A DNA stretch of 64,000 nucleotides from Castellaniella hirudinis_A (GTDB taxonomy: Bacteria; Pseudomonadota; Gammaproteobacteria; Burkholderiales; Burkholderiaceae_B): NCBI RefSeq assembly GCF_047468865.1, contig NZ_JBLGTV010000001.1:248001-312000 (forward strand), in the 5' to 3' direction. The translations under genes and the position numbers were made by a program. The notes beneath the pieces are model-generated. The model saw nothing but the letters and a program-made list of their open reading frames with translations. It searched no databases and was not told where the DNA came from. Of the stretch, positions 15,125 through 23,846 are shown in pieces; position 1 is the first letter of the stretch, and each line of letters begins with the position of its first letter.

Positions 15125-15638
15125 CCGACGCCGGGCTGCGCTTGCGGTCGCGCCGCAGCGGGGCTTTTCGCTGATCGAAATGATGGTGGCGCTGCTGATC
15201 ATCGGCATCGCCGCCTCGGTGGCCACGATATCGGCCTTCGGCGGCGCATCGCGCCAGCCCCTGCGGCAGGAGGCCCAGCGCCTGGCCTTGCTGTTCATGG
15301 CGGCCCAGACCCAGGCGCGCGCCACGGGGCGGGTGATCGTCTGGCTGCCCGGGCAGGCCGGCTATCGTTTTCAGCAGCTGCCGCGCCCGCTGTCGCTGCC
15401 GTCGCGGGTGGCTGCCCGGGCGGGCCGGACGCCGGACGCCGGTTTTGCGGCGGATTCCGCCTTGCGCCCCCGGCCCTGGCCGGACGGCCAGGCGGTTGCC
15501 GTCAGCCTGCAGCCGCCCGTGCCGCTGCGGTTCGATGCCGATTGGGTGCATGCCCCCCAGCAGATCACGCTGCAGTCCGGCCAGCAGCAGGTGCGCATAG
15601 TGCGGTCGGCGGATGGCCGCTACCAGGTGCAGCCGTGA
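15096..15638 (+). CDS. gspH: T2SS minor pseudopilin GspH
   Basis: 180 residues with a 21-residue basic leader, cleavage site PQRG before FSLIEMMVALLIIGIAASVA and Glu at +5. It starts within gspG (29-base overlap) after GAGGG at 15086-15090, a strong ribosome binding site. The weakly conserved C-terminal beta domain is as expected for GspH/XcpU. It caps the pseudopilus with GspI, J and K. Confidence 0.85.
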   Translation: MQKSVPGDASRRRAALAVAPQRGFSLIEMMVALLIIGIAASVATISAFGGASRQPLRQEAQRLALLFMAAQTQARATGRVIVWLPGQAGYRFQQLPRPLSLPSRVAARAGRTPDAGFAADSALRPRPWPDGQAVAVSLQPPVPLRFDADWVHAPQQITLQSGQQQVRIVRSADGRYQVQP

Positions 15639-16000
15639 GTGCCGGCCAGCGCGGCTTTACCCTGATCGAGGTGCTGGTGGCCCTGGCCATCGTCGGGGTC
15701 GCGCTGGCGGCCAGCATCCGGGCGCTGGGCCTGGGGGTCGGCGGCGCGCAGGCTTTGCAGCAGCGCAGCCTGGCTTTGCTGTCGGCCGGCAACCTGCTGG
15801 CCGACATGCGTTTGCAGCAGGGCTTCCCGCCCCAGGGCCGGTCGCGCTTGGCGTGTCCCCAGGGCGGGTTGGCCCTGCAGTGCGAACAAATCGTGCGGGC
15901 CACGCCCAATGCCCGGTTTCGGCGGGTCACCATCCGGGTGCGGCTGGCGGACGGGCCCGTGCTGGCCGAGCTCGATGGCCTGGCTTCCCGTCTGCCATGA
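15635..16000 (+). CDS. gspI: T2SS minor pseudopilin GspI
   Basis: 121 residues starting with GTG that overlaps the gspH stop (GTGA). Very short leader (VSAGQRG) then FTLIEVLVALAIVGVALAA with Glu at +5. The GspI-type second domain begins QQRSLALLSAGNLLADMRLQ. GspI nucleates the pseudopilus tip complex. Confidence 0.87.
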   Translation: MSAGQRGFTLIEVLVALAIVGVALAASIRALGLGVGGAQALQQRSLALLSAGNLLADMRLQQGFPPQGRSRLACPQGGLALQCEQIVRATPNARFRRVTIRVRLADGPVLAELDGLASRLP

Positions 16001-16659
16001 CCGCGCCGCGCTCGGCCCAGCGGGGCTTTACCTTGATCGAGGTGCTGGTGGCCCTGGTGCTGCTGTCCCTGTTGAGCCTGATCTCCTGGCGCGGCCTGGA
16101 CGCCCTGTCGCATGCCGGCGAACGCCTGGATGCCCAGGCTGGCGAGACCCAGGCGCTGATGCAGGGCTTCGGCCAGCTGGCGCGCGACCTGCGCCTGCAG
16201 GCCGGGCCGGACGTGCTGGCCGCCTGGCCGCTGGCGCTGGATCGCCCGCCCATACGGATTCAACTGCTGCCGCGCACCCCCGGGATGTCCTGGGATCCGG
16301 CCGATGGCTTGCAACTGGTGCGTTCCGCGGGGGGCGGGCTGTGGCAGCGGGTGCATTGGTTCACCGCTGAAAACGCGCTGTACCGGGCGGTGGGGCAACC
16401 GGCCTACCACCTGCCTTTGCCCGCCCCGGGGACGCCGGTTCGGGTGCTGGATCAGGTGGCGGACTGGTCTCTGCGGGTCTGGCGGCCCCGGCAGGGCTGG
16501 ACGGATGCGCGGGCCATTGCCCGGCGTCCGGCGGACGCGGCGGACGCGCCGCCCGTCGCCGCCCCGGACGACGAAGGCCAGATCGGCCTGGAATTTGTGA
16601 TCCGCCAAGGCAGCGGCCGCGCCGTCCGGGATTACCGCTCGGTGGTGTTGCTGCCATGA
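15997..16659 (+). CDS. gspJ: T2SS minor pseudopilin GspJ
   Basis: 220 residues; ATGA overlap with gspI. Leader MTAPRSAQRG, then FTLIEVLVALVLLSLLSLIS with Glu at +5. The GspJ domain follows (GQLARDLRLQAGPDVLAAWP, LQLVRSAGGGLWQRVHW). It forms the tip with GspI and GspK. Confidence 0.87.
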   Translation: MTAPRSAQRGFTLIEVLVALVLLSLLSLISWRGLDALSHAGERLDAQAGETQALMQGFGQLARDLRLQAGPDVLAAWPLALDRPPIRIQLLPRTPGMSWDPADGLQLVRSAGGGLWQRVHWFTAENALYRAVGQPAYHLPLPAPGTPVRVLDQVADWSLRVWRPRQGWTDARAIARRPADAADAPPVAAPDDEGQIGLEFVIRQGSGRAVRDYRSVVLLP

Positions 16660-17555
16660 CGGCGCGTCCGCATGCCCAGCGCGGGGTGGCGATCATCGCC
16701 GCGCTGCTGGTGGTCGTCGTGGCGGCGGCCCTGGCGACGGCCCTGGTCGACCGCCAGGGGCAGTGGCTGGCGCGCCTGCAGACCGAGCGCAACCTGCTGC
16801 AGGGCCAGTGGCTGCTGCAGGGCGGGCTGGATTGGTCCGGGCTGATCCTGCGGATGGATGCCCGCGACAATGCCACGACCCGCCTGGATGGCCTGTGGAC
16901 GCAGACCCTGGCGGATTTTCCGGTGGGGCCGCCGGAAGACCCGCGGCGCGCCTTGTTTTCCGGCCAGATCGAAGACATGCAGGGCCGCTTCAATTTGCGG
17001 GATCTGGCCCAGGATGGGCAGATCCGGCCCGTGGCGGTCGAGGCGCTGCAGGGGCTGCTGCGGTCGTTGGGCCAGGATCCGGCGGCCGCGGCGCTGATTG
17101 CGCAGCGCGTGGCCGAAGGCCAGCCCATGGCGGGCCGGGCGCCCCGGGCGCTGGGTTTGCGCGACGTGGCCGATTTGGCCGCGGTGGCCGGCTTGCCCGC
17201 CGGCCTGCCCGGCGTGCTGGACCCTTATGTGGCGCTGGTGCCCGCCACGGTGTCGATCAACATCAATACGGCGCCGGCCGAGGTGCTGGCCGCCGCGATC
17301 CAGGGCCTGGGCCTGGCGGGCGGGCGGGATCTGGTTGCGCAGCGCGAGCGCGGCCAGTGGTTTATCCACCGGGGCGATATGCTCAATCGCTTGTCCCAGG
17401 TGCCGCCCGCCGCGCTGCGGCGTCTGGATGTCCGCAGCGATTGGTTTCGCGTCACCGGCGAAGTGGCCTTGGATGATACGATGGTCGCTTTGCAAGCCTT
17501 GCTGCATCGTGACAAGCAGGGGCGGGCGGTGATCCGCTGGGTTCGCTATGAATAA
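16656..17555 (+). CDS. gspK: T2SS minor pseudopilin GspK
   Basis: 299 residues; ATGA overlap with gspJ. Leader MTARPHAQRG, then VAIIAALLVVVVAAALATAL. As in the family, Glu at +5 is absent, which fits a terminal tip subunit. The large alpha domain contains IEDMQGRFNLRDL and two SAM-like segments including INTAPAEVLAAAI. The gene overlaps gspL by eight bases. Confidence 0.88.
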   Translation: MTARPHAQRGVAIIAALLVVVVAAALATALVDRQGQWLARLQTERNLLQGQWLLQGGLDWSGLILRMDARDNATTRLDGLWTQTLADFPVGPPEDPRRALFSGQIEDMQGRFNLRDLAQDGQIRPVAVEALQGLLRSLGQDPAAAALIAQRVAEGQPMAGRAPRALGLRDVADLAAVAGLPAGLPGVLDPYVALVPATVSININTAPAEVLAAAIQGLGLAGGRDLVAQRERGQWFIHRGDMLNRLSQVPPAALRRLDVRSDWFRVTGEVALDDTMVALQALLHRDKQGRAVIRWVRYE

Positions 17556-18573
17556 AAACAAACCGAGACAACACCTTCGGCTGGCCTTGCCGGCCCTGCG
17601 CGATCTGACCCCCGAAACGCCGCTGGCTTTTGTGCTGGTCGGGCGCGATGGGCAGGTGCTGCGCTCGGGCGTCTTGCCGCTGCGCGAACTGGCCGTCGGC
17701 CTGGCGGGCTGGCCCGTGCAGATGGCGCTGCGGGCCGAGGACGCCGTGGCCGCCCAGGTCGGCGTGCCGCCGGTGCCCCCGCGCCGCCTGGGGCCTGTCG
17801 TGCGCAGCGTGATCGAGCCCATGGTGCTGTCCGATCCGGCGCAGTTGCTGCTGGCCCATGGGCCGCGCCAGGCCGATGGCCGCGTGACCGTGGCCTGGGG
17901 CGACCGCCCGCGCCTGGCCCAGGCCTGGGCCTTGTTGCAGTCGCTGGGCCTGCGGCCCGTGTCGCTGGTGCCGCTGGCCCTGGCCCTGCCGGCCGATGAT
18001 CCGCGGCCCCAGGAGGCCCTGGCCTTGCCGGCGGGGCCGCGCTGGCTGGCCGATTGGCCGGCCTGGTCGCTGGCGGACGGTCTTTCGCCCGCCGGCGGGC
18101 AGGCGCGCTGGCGGCGGCCCCTGGCCTGGGCCGCCGCGGCGCTGGCGGTCTGGGTGCTGGGCCTCAATGGGTATGCCGGCCAGCAGCAGGCGCGCCTGGA
18201 TGCCTTGCAGCAGTCCATGCGGCATACCGTGCAGCAGGCCTTTCCTCAGATACCCGTCGTGATTGATCCCGTGCGCCAGGCGCAGCAGCAGCGCGATGCC
18301 TTGCGCCTGGCCGGCGGGGAAGCCGCCGAGGCCGATTTCCTGCCGCTGGCCATGGCGGCGGCCCAGGTTCTGGATTTCGCCCAGGGGCAGGTGCGCGCCG
18401 TGCAGTACCAGGAAGGCGTGCTCACGCTGGATTTTGTCGGCGGTTTCCAGCCGCCGCCCCCGGCGAGCCTGCGGCAGGCGGCCGCCGCCCGGCGGATCGT
18501 GCTCGACCCGGATGACACGCGGCCCGGGGTCTGGCGCGTGCGCGCCCAGGACGAGAAGGGGCGGGAACCATGA
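17548..18573 (+). CDS. gspL: T2SS inner-membrane platform protein GspL
   Basis: 341 residues. The N-terminal actin-like cytoplasmic domain (about 1-185; LAFVLVGRDGQVLRSGVLPL) binds GspE, one transmembrane helix lies at about 190-208 (WAAAALAVWVLGLNGYAG), and a periplasmic ferredoxin-like domain ends the protein. Overlaps gspK and gspM, so expression is tightly coupled. Confidence 0.85.
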   Translation: MNKNKPRQHLRLALPALRDLTPETPLAFVLVGRDGQVLRSGVLPLRELAVGLAGWPVQMALRAEDAVAAQVGVPPVPPRRLGPVVRSVIEPMVLSDPAQLLLAHGPRQADGRVTVAWGDRPRLAQAWALLQSLGLRPVSLVPLALALPADDPRPQEALALPAGPRWLADWPAWSLADGLSPAGGQARWRRPLAWAAAALAVWVLGLNGYAGQQQARLDALQQSMRHTVQQAFPQIPVVIDPVRQAQQQRDALRLAGGEAAEADFLPLAMAAAQVLDFAQGQVRAVQYQEGVLTLDFVGGFQPPPPASLRQAAAARRIVLDPDDTRPGVWRVRAQDEKGREP

Positions 18574-19184
18574 ACATACGGATGACCCAAGCGGCGGCGC
18601 GTCTGCTGGCCGACGGCCGCCAGCGCCTGGCCCCATTCATGGCGCGGGCGGCGGCGCGCTGGCGCAGCTTCAGCCCGCGCGAACAGCGCTGGCTGGGCCT
18701 GGCCGGCTGTGTGTCGGTGGGGGCCTTGCTTTGGGTGCTGGGGGTGCGTCCGGCGCTGCACACCCTGGATCGGGCGCGGGCCGAACTGCCCGTGCTGCAG
18801 GGGCAGGCGGCCAGCCTGGATGCCATTGTGCTCGAAGCGCGCGCCTTGGCGCGCAACCGCCACGGGGCGATGGATGCGGACGCTACAGAGCAAGCCCTGC
18901 GGGACAGCCTGGTTCAGGCCGGTGTATCGGCCGCCCTGGCGCGCCTGCCCGCGGACGCGGCGGATCAGGGGGCCGCGTCGGCCGAGGCCGCCCCGCGCTG
19001 GCGGCTGCAGGTCGCCCGGGCCTCCGCCGGGGGCTTGCTGACCTGGCTGGCCAGTGTGCCGCAGGTGGCGCGGGTGCGGGTGGAGCAGCTGGATTTGCGG
19101 CGCAGCCATGTCGATGGCCGCGACCGCCCGGGCCTGCTCGATGGTTGGATCGTGCTGGCCTTGCCGTCCGAGGGCCGCCCATGA
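18570..19184 (+). CDS. gspM: T2SS inner-membrane protein GspM
   Basis: 204 residues; ATGA overlap with gspL. A cytoplasmic N-terminus with the conserved SPREQRWLGLAG, a single transmembrane helix (about 45-62) and a periplasmic ferredoxin-like domain that pairs with GspL. Confidence 0.83.
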   Translation: MNIRMTQAAARLLADGRQRLAPFMARAAARWRSFSPREQRWLGLAGCVSVGALLWVLGVRPALHTLDRARAELPVLQGQAASLDAIVLEARALARNRHGAMDADATEQALRDSLVQAGVSAALARLPADAADQGAASAEAAPRWRLQVARASAGGLLTWLASVPQVARVRVEQLDLRRSHVDGRDRPGLLDGWIVLALPSEGRP

Positions 19185-19945
19185 AGCGCCTGGGCTGGTG
19201 GTGCCTGTTGGCGGGCGTGGCGTTGCTGGCCGCCGCGCTGGTGCTGCCCGCGCGCTGGCTCATGGTCTGGACGCCGGATCGCGCCCTGGTGCGCATCGCC
19301 GATGCGCAAGGCAGCCTCTGGGCCGGGCAGGCCCGCCTGGCCGTGGGGATTCCCAGCCAGCGGCGCAGCCTGCCGGATCCCGTTCACTGGGATGTCGGCC
19401 TGGCCGGCGGCCCGCACCTGGTGCTGAGGCATCCGTGGTTGCGCGGGCCCCTGACCCTTTCCCTCGGCCTGGACGGGGTCTTCCTGTCGGCCCAGTCCCT
19501 GCGCGCCCCGGCCTTCATGTTGACGACGTTCCATGCCTTGTTCAATGCGCTGGAGCCCGGCGGAGAACTCTTGCTGCAGTGGCCCGAACTGCGTCTGGGC
19601 TGGCGCGGCGGCGTGACGGCCCGGCAGGCCGAGGCCCCTGTGCTGCAGGCGCAGTGGCTGTCGGCCCGTTCCGCCCTGAGCGCGATCCGCCCGCTGGGCG
19701 ACTACCGCGCCTCGCTGTCGGCCGCCCCGTCCGGGGCCTATGCCCTGCGGCTGGACACGGATCGCGGCCCGCTGTACCTGCAGGGCGAAGGGGTCTTGCC
19801 GCCGGCGGGCCGCTTTCAATTTCAGGGATGGGCCTGGGCCGATCCCGGCGTTTCCGATTACACACAGCAGGCCCTGAACGGCCTGCTGACCGCCCTGGGG
19901 CCTGTGGCCGGCCCCGAGGGCCGCCGATCATTGCGGATGCACTAA
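19181..19945 (+). CDS. gspN: T2SS protein GspN
   Basis: 254 residues with an N-terminal transmembrane or signal segment (about 5-25) and a periplasmic beta-rich T2SSN domain (ARIADAQGSLWAGQARL-like opening, HALFNALEPGGELLLQWPEL in the middle). GspN is found in only some T2SSs and its exact role is unsettled. ATGA overlap with gspM; its TAA overlaps the first possible gspD ATG. Confidence 0.78.
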   Translation: MKRLGWWCLLAGVALLAAALVLPARWLMVWTPDRALVRIADAQGSLWAGQARLAVGIPSQRRSLPDPVHWDVGLAGGPHLVLRHPWLRGPLTLSLGLDGVFLSAQSLRAPAFMLTTFHALFNALEPGGELLLQWPELRLGWRGGVTARQAEAPVLQAQWLSARSALSAIRPLGDYRASLSAAPSGAYALRLDTDRGPLYLQGEGVLPPAGRFQFQGWAWADPGVSDYTQQALNGLLTALGPVAGPEGRRSLRMH

Positions 19946-22410
19946 TGAACCAAGACACTGCCTGGAACCCCCCGATGGACACGATGAAAGACGTTGCGCA
20001 CAGCAGGATTCACCCCGCCAGTCCGGGCCAGCGCGGCCTGCTGCCCGCGCTGGGGCTGCTGCTGGCGCTGGGCGGGTGCGCGACGACCGAGCCTCCTCCC
20101 GGGCAACCCCCGGAATCCCCCCTGGTGGTGTATACCGCCGTGGGCGCTGGACAGGCCGTTCCCGCGCCACCTTATGCGGCCGATGCGTCGGCCCGGCAGG
20201 CCAGCCGCCCGCGCCGCCTGCAGCCGATTCCCACACGCCCCGGCCCCGTCGCGCCGGCGGCGGCGCCCGATGCGCCGGCCTCGGCCGACGCCTTGACGCG
20301 ACTGAACTTCCAGGAGGCCGAATTGGCGGGCGTCGTGCGCGCTCTGGCCCAGTTCACCGGCCGCAATTTCGTGGTCGATCCGCGCGTCAAGGGCCAGTTG
20401 ACCCTGGTGTCGGATACGCCCGTGGATGCCGAGACAGCCTATGCCATGCTGCTGGGCGCGCTGCGCATGCAGGGGTTTGCCGTGGTGGCCGTCGACGGGG
20501 TCAACCGGGTGGTTCCCGAGGCGGATGCCAAGCTGCTGGGCGGCACGGTGGTCGCCGGCGCCGCCGGGGCCGCCGGCGGCGAGCTGCAGACCCGCGTGTA
20601 CCCCTTGCGCTACGAAAACGCGGCCGATCTGGTGCCGGTGCTGCGGCCCCTGGTGGCCCCCAACAATACGATTACGGCCCAGGTCGGCAGCAATGCCCTG
20701 GTCATCACGGACTATGCCGACAACCTGGATCGGATCGCCCAGGTGATTGCCCGCATTGATACGCCGCTGACCATGAATACCGATGTCGTGCCGATCGAAT
20801 ACGGGGTGGCGCTGGACGTGGCCGCCCTGGCCCAGCAACTGCTGCAGGACGGCGCCAACCGCAACAACCAGCAGGTCGCGGTGCTGGCCGACCCGCGCAG
20901 CAATTCGGTGCTGCTGCGGGCGATCACGCCCGAGCGCCTGAAGCAGGCCCGCGACCTGATTCTGCGTCTGGACACGCCCGAATCGCGCACGGGCAACCTG
21001 CACGTGGTGTATTTGCGCAACGCCCAGGCCACCCATCTGGCCGAGGTCTTGCGCGGGGCCTTGTCGGGGCAGGGGGGCGGCGGGTCGGCGGACTCGGGCG
21101 TCGCCTCGATGCTGTCCGCCGCCGGGGCGGCGGCCCCGGGCGGCGGCGCCGGCCTGCCCGCCGCCGCGCTGTCGACCCTGGCGGACGGCGCCGGCGCGTC
21201 AGGTGGCGGTGCCCTGGCCTCGTCGGCGACGTCGGGCGGCAAGCAATCGGTGGCGTTTTCCGCCGGCGGCGCGACCATCCAGGCGGATGCGGCCACCAAT
21301 ACGCTGATCATTTCGGCGCCGGAGCCCCTGTACCGCAGCCTGCGCGAAGTCGTCGATCAGCTGGATCAGCGCCGGGCCCAGGTGCTGATCGAAAGCCTGA
21401 TCGTAGAGGTCAATGCGGAAAAGGCCGCCGAATTCGGCGTGCAGTGGATGGCGGGGGGCAACAGCATCAACGGCGACGGCGCCGCCGTGTTCGGGGGGGC
21501 CAACCTGGGCGGCACCGGGCTGGGCGGCGACCTGACCAACACCTTCACCACCATTGATGCCCTGGGCAAGGGCTTGAGTCTGGGCGTGGTCAATGGCACC
21601 GTGGATATCCTGGGCAAGCAGGTGCTGAATCTCAGCGTGCTGGCCAACGCCATGCAGCGGCAATCGGGGGTCAATGTGCTGTCCACCCCCAACTTGATGA
21701 CGCTGGACAACGAATCCGCCAGCATCATCGTGGGCCAGACCTTGCCGTTCGTCACGGGTTCCTATACGACGTCGGGCGATGGCGCCAGCAATCCCTTCCA
21801 GACAGTGCAGCGCGAAGACGTGGGCCTGACGCTGCGCATCCAGCCGCAGATTTCCGAGGGCGGCACGGTCAAGCTGTCCCTCTACCAGGAGGTCAGCACG
21901 GTCGATCCGACTTCGGATGTCCAGCGCGGCTCGATCATCACGCGCAAGCGCGCCCTGGAGACCAAAGTGCTGGTGGATGACGGCCAGATCATCGTGCTGG
22001 GGGGGCTGCTCGAAGACGTCATGAACGACACGACGACCGCCGTCCCTTTATTAAGCGAGATTCCCGTGCTGGGCAATTTGTTCAAGTATCAGTCCCGGAA
22101 TCACACCAAGACCAATCTGATGCTGTTTCTGCGGCCGCACATCGTGCGCACCGCCCAGGATGGCGCGCGCCTGACACTGGATCGGTACAACTTCATGCGC
22201 TCGGCCCAGACCGCCTTGCCCATCGAAGCGTCCTGGCTGATGCCTGGCGGGGCCGTCACCGACTTGCCGGGCTTGCAGCGCGATCCCGCGACGGGGCTGC
22301 TGGATTTGCGGGGATTCCGGCGGGCCGATGAAAACCGCCCGGCGGACGTGCCGGCCGGTGCCGCCGACCCGGCCTATTCGCCGGCGCAGCCGGCTGCGGT
22401 GCCGCAATGA
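19945..22410 (+). CDS. gspD: T2SS outer-membrane secretin GspD, predicted lipoprotein
   Basis: Up to 821 residues. Domain order: signal, Pro/Ala-rich linker, N0 (LNFQEAELAGVVRALAQFTG), N1-N3 repeats, then the secretin C-domain (NVLSTPNLMTLDNESASIIV, VPLLSEIPVLGNLFKY). The N3 region holds a Gly/Ala/Ser-rich insert (bases 21060-21245). The signal ends LLALGGC-ATTEPP, a canonical lipobox, with Ala at +2, which predicts outer-membrane sorting. The TAATG junction with gspN favours ATG 19945, although ATGs at 19975 and 19984 give a more compact signal peptide. The gene overlaps gspE by four bases. Confidence 0.92.
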   Translation: MNQDTAWNPPMDTMKDVAHSRIHPASPGQRGLLPALGLLLALGGCATTEPPPGQPPESPLVVYTAVGAGQAVPAPPYAADASARQASRPRRLQPIPTRPGPVAPAAAPDAPASADALTRLNFQEAELAGVVRALAQFTGRNFVVDPRVKGQLTLVSDTPVDAETAYAMLLGALRMQGFAVVAVDGVNRVVPEADAKLLGGTVVAGAAGAAGGELQTRVYPLRYENAADLVPVLRPLVAPNNTITAQVGSNALVITDYADNLDRIAQVIARIDTPLTMNTDVVPIEYGVALDVAALAQQLLQDGANRNNQQVAVLADPRSNSVLLRAITPERLKQARDLILRLDTPESRTGNLHVVYLRNAQATHLAEVLRGALSGQGGGGSADSGVASMLSAAGAAAPGGGAGLPAAALSTLADGAGASGGGALASSATSGGKQSVAFSAGGATIQADAATNTLIISAPEPLYRSLREVVDQLDQRRAQVLIESLIVEVNAEKAAEFGVQWMAGGNSINGDGAAVFGGANLGGTGLGGDLTNTFTTIDALGKGLSLGVVNGTVDILGKQVLNLSVLANAMQRQSGVNVLSTPNLMTLDNESASIIVGQTLPFVTGSYTTSGDGASNPFQTVQREDVGLTLRIQPQISEGGTVKLSLYQEVSTVDPTSDVQRGSIITRKRALETKVLVDDGQIIVLGGLLEDVMNDTTTAVPLLSEIPVLGNLFKYQSRNHTKTNLMLFLRPHIVRTAQDGARLTLDRYNFMRSAQTALPIEASWLMPGGAVTDLPGLQRDPATGLLDLRGFRRADENRPADVPAGAADPAYSPAQPAAVPQ

Positions 22411-23828
22411 GCAATCGCCTGCCCTATGCCTGGGCGCGGACCTGGCGGGCCTTGCTGCAGGACGGCGTCCAGGGCCAGACCCTGACGGTTTCCGAACGCA
22501 CGCCGGACTGGGCGCTGGCCGAGATTCGCCGGGTGCATGGCGAACTGGCCGCCCGCCAAGTGCCCGATGCGGATCTGGACACCTTGCTGGTGGCGGCTTA
22601 CGCGCAGACGGGGGATGCCGCGTCCGTGGTCGATGCCGCCGCCCAGGACATCGACCTCGACCAGTTGCTGCAGGACTTGCCCGAAGTGGAAGACCTGCTG
22701 GATACCCACGATGGCGCCCCGATCATTCGCATGATCAATGCCTTGCTGACCCAGGCGGCGCGCGACGGGGCCAGCGACATCCACATCGAGGCTTTCGAGA
22801 CCCATTCGGTGGTGCGTTACCGGGTCGATGGCACGTTGCGCGACATCGTCAGCCCGCGCCGCGCCCTGCACAATGCCCTGGTGTCGCGCATCAAGGTCAT
22901 GGCCAGCCTGGACATCGCCGAAAAACGCCTGCCGCAGGATGGCCGGATCGCCTTGCGGGTGGGGGGGCGGCCCATTGACGTGCGGGTCTCCACGCTGCCG
23001 ACGGGCCACGGCGAGCGCGTCGTGCTGCGTCTGCTGGACAAAGAAGCCGGCCGCCTGCAGCTGGAGCGCCTGGGCATGGCCCCGGACGTGCTGCGCGGGC
23101 TGGACGAACTGATCCGCCGGCCGCACGGCATTGTCCTGGTCACCGGCCCCACCGGCAGCGGGAAAAGCACCACCCTGTACGCCGCCCTGGGCCGCCTGGA
23201 CGCCGCCACCACCAATATCCTGACCGTCGAAGACCCCATCGAGTACGATCTGCCCGGCATCGGGCAGACCCAGGTCAACCCGGCGATCGACCTGACTTTC
23301 GCCTCGGCCCTGCGCGCCATTCTGCGCCAGGATCCCGACGTGGTCATGATCGGCGAGATCCGCGACCTGGAAACCGCTGAAATCGCCGTGCAGGCGTCCC
23401 TGACCGGGCACTTGGTGCTGGCCACCCTGCACACGAACGACGCCGTGGCGGCGGTGACCCGCCTGCTGGACATGGGGGTGGAATCCTTTTTGCTGGCCTC
23501 CACCCTGCAAGGGGTGCTGGCCCAGCGCCTGGTGCGCAAACTGTGCGCCGCGTGCTGCGTGCGCCAGGCCGACGGCCGCGCCGACTGGAACCCCGGGGGC
23601 TGCGCGGCGTGCGGCCATACCGGCTACAGCGGGCGCACGGGGGTGCACGAGCTGTTCGTCCTGGATGACGGCCTGCGCGGCATGATCCACGGCAATCAGG
23701 GCGAAATGGCCTTGCGCCGGGCGGCCGCGGCGCAAGGCATGCTGAACCTGCACCAGGACGGCGAGCGCTGGGTGCGCGCGGGGGTGACGTCACGCGCCGA
23801 AATCGAGCGCGTCACCCGCGATCATTGA
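22407..23828 (+). CDS. gspE: T2SS assembly ATPase GspE
   Basis: 473-residue hexameric ATPase on the cytoplasmic face that drives pseudopilus growth. Walker A GPTGSGKSTTLYAAL, Asp box (VEDPIEYDLPGIGQ), Walker B VVMIGEIRDLETAEIA and His box LATLHTNDA are intact. The zinc-binding region is present with paired cysteines (LCAACC and GCAACG, about bases 23540-23615). ATGA overlap with gspD. Confidence 0.95.
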   Translation: MSNRLPYAWARTWRALLQDGVQGQTLTVSERTPDWALAEIRRVHGELAARQVPDADLDTLLVAAYAQTGDAASVVDAAAQDIDLDQLLQDLPEVEDLLDTHDGAPIIRMINALLTQAARDGASDIHIEAFETHSVVRYRVDGTLRDIVSPRRALHNALVSRIKVMASLDIAEKRLPQDGRIALRVGGRPIDVRVSTLPTGHGERVVLRLLDKEAGRLQLERLGMAPDVLRGLDELIRRPHGIVLVTGPTGSGKSTTLYAALGRLDAATTNILTVEDPIEYDLPGIGQTQVNPAIDLTFASALRAILRQDPDVVMIGEIRDLETAEIAVQASLTGHLVLATLHTNDAVAAVTRLLDMGVESFLLASTLQGVLAQRLVRKLCAACCVRQADGRADWNPGGCAACGHTGYSGRTGVHELFVLDDGLRGMIHGNQGEMALRRAAAAQGMLNLHQDGERWVRAGVTSRAEIERVTRDH

Positions 23829-23846
23829 CGCCGCCGGAGGCCGCAC

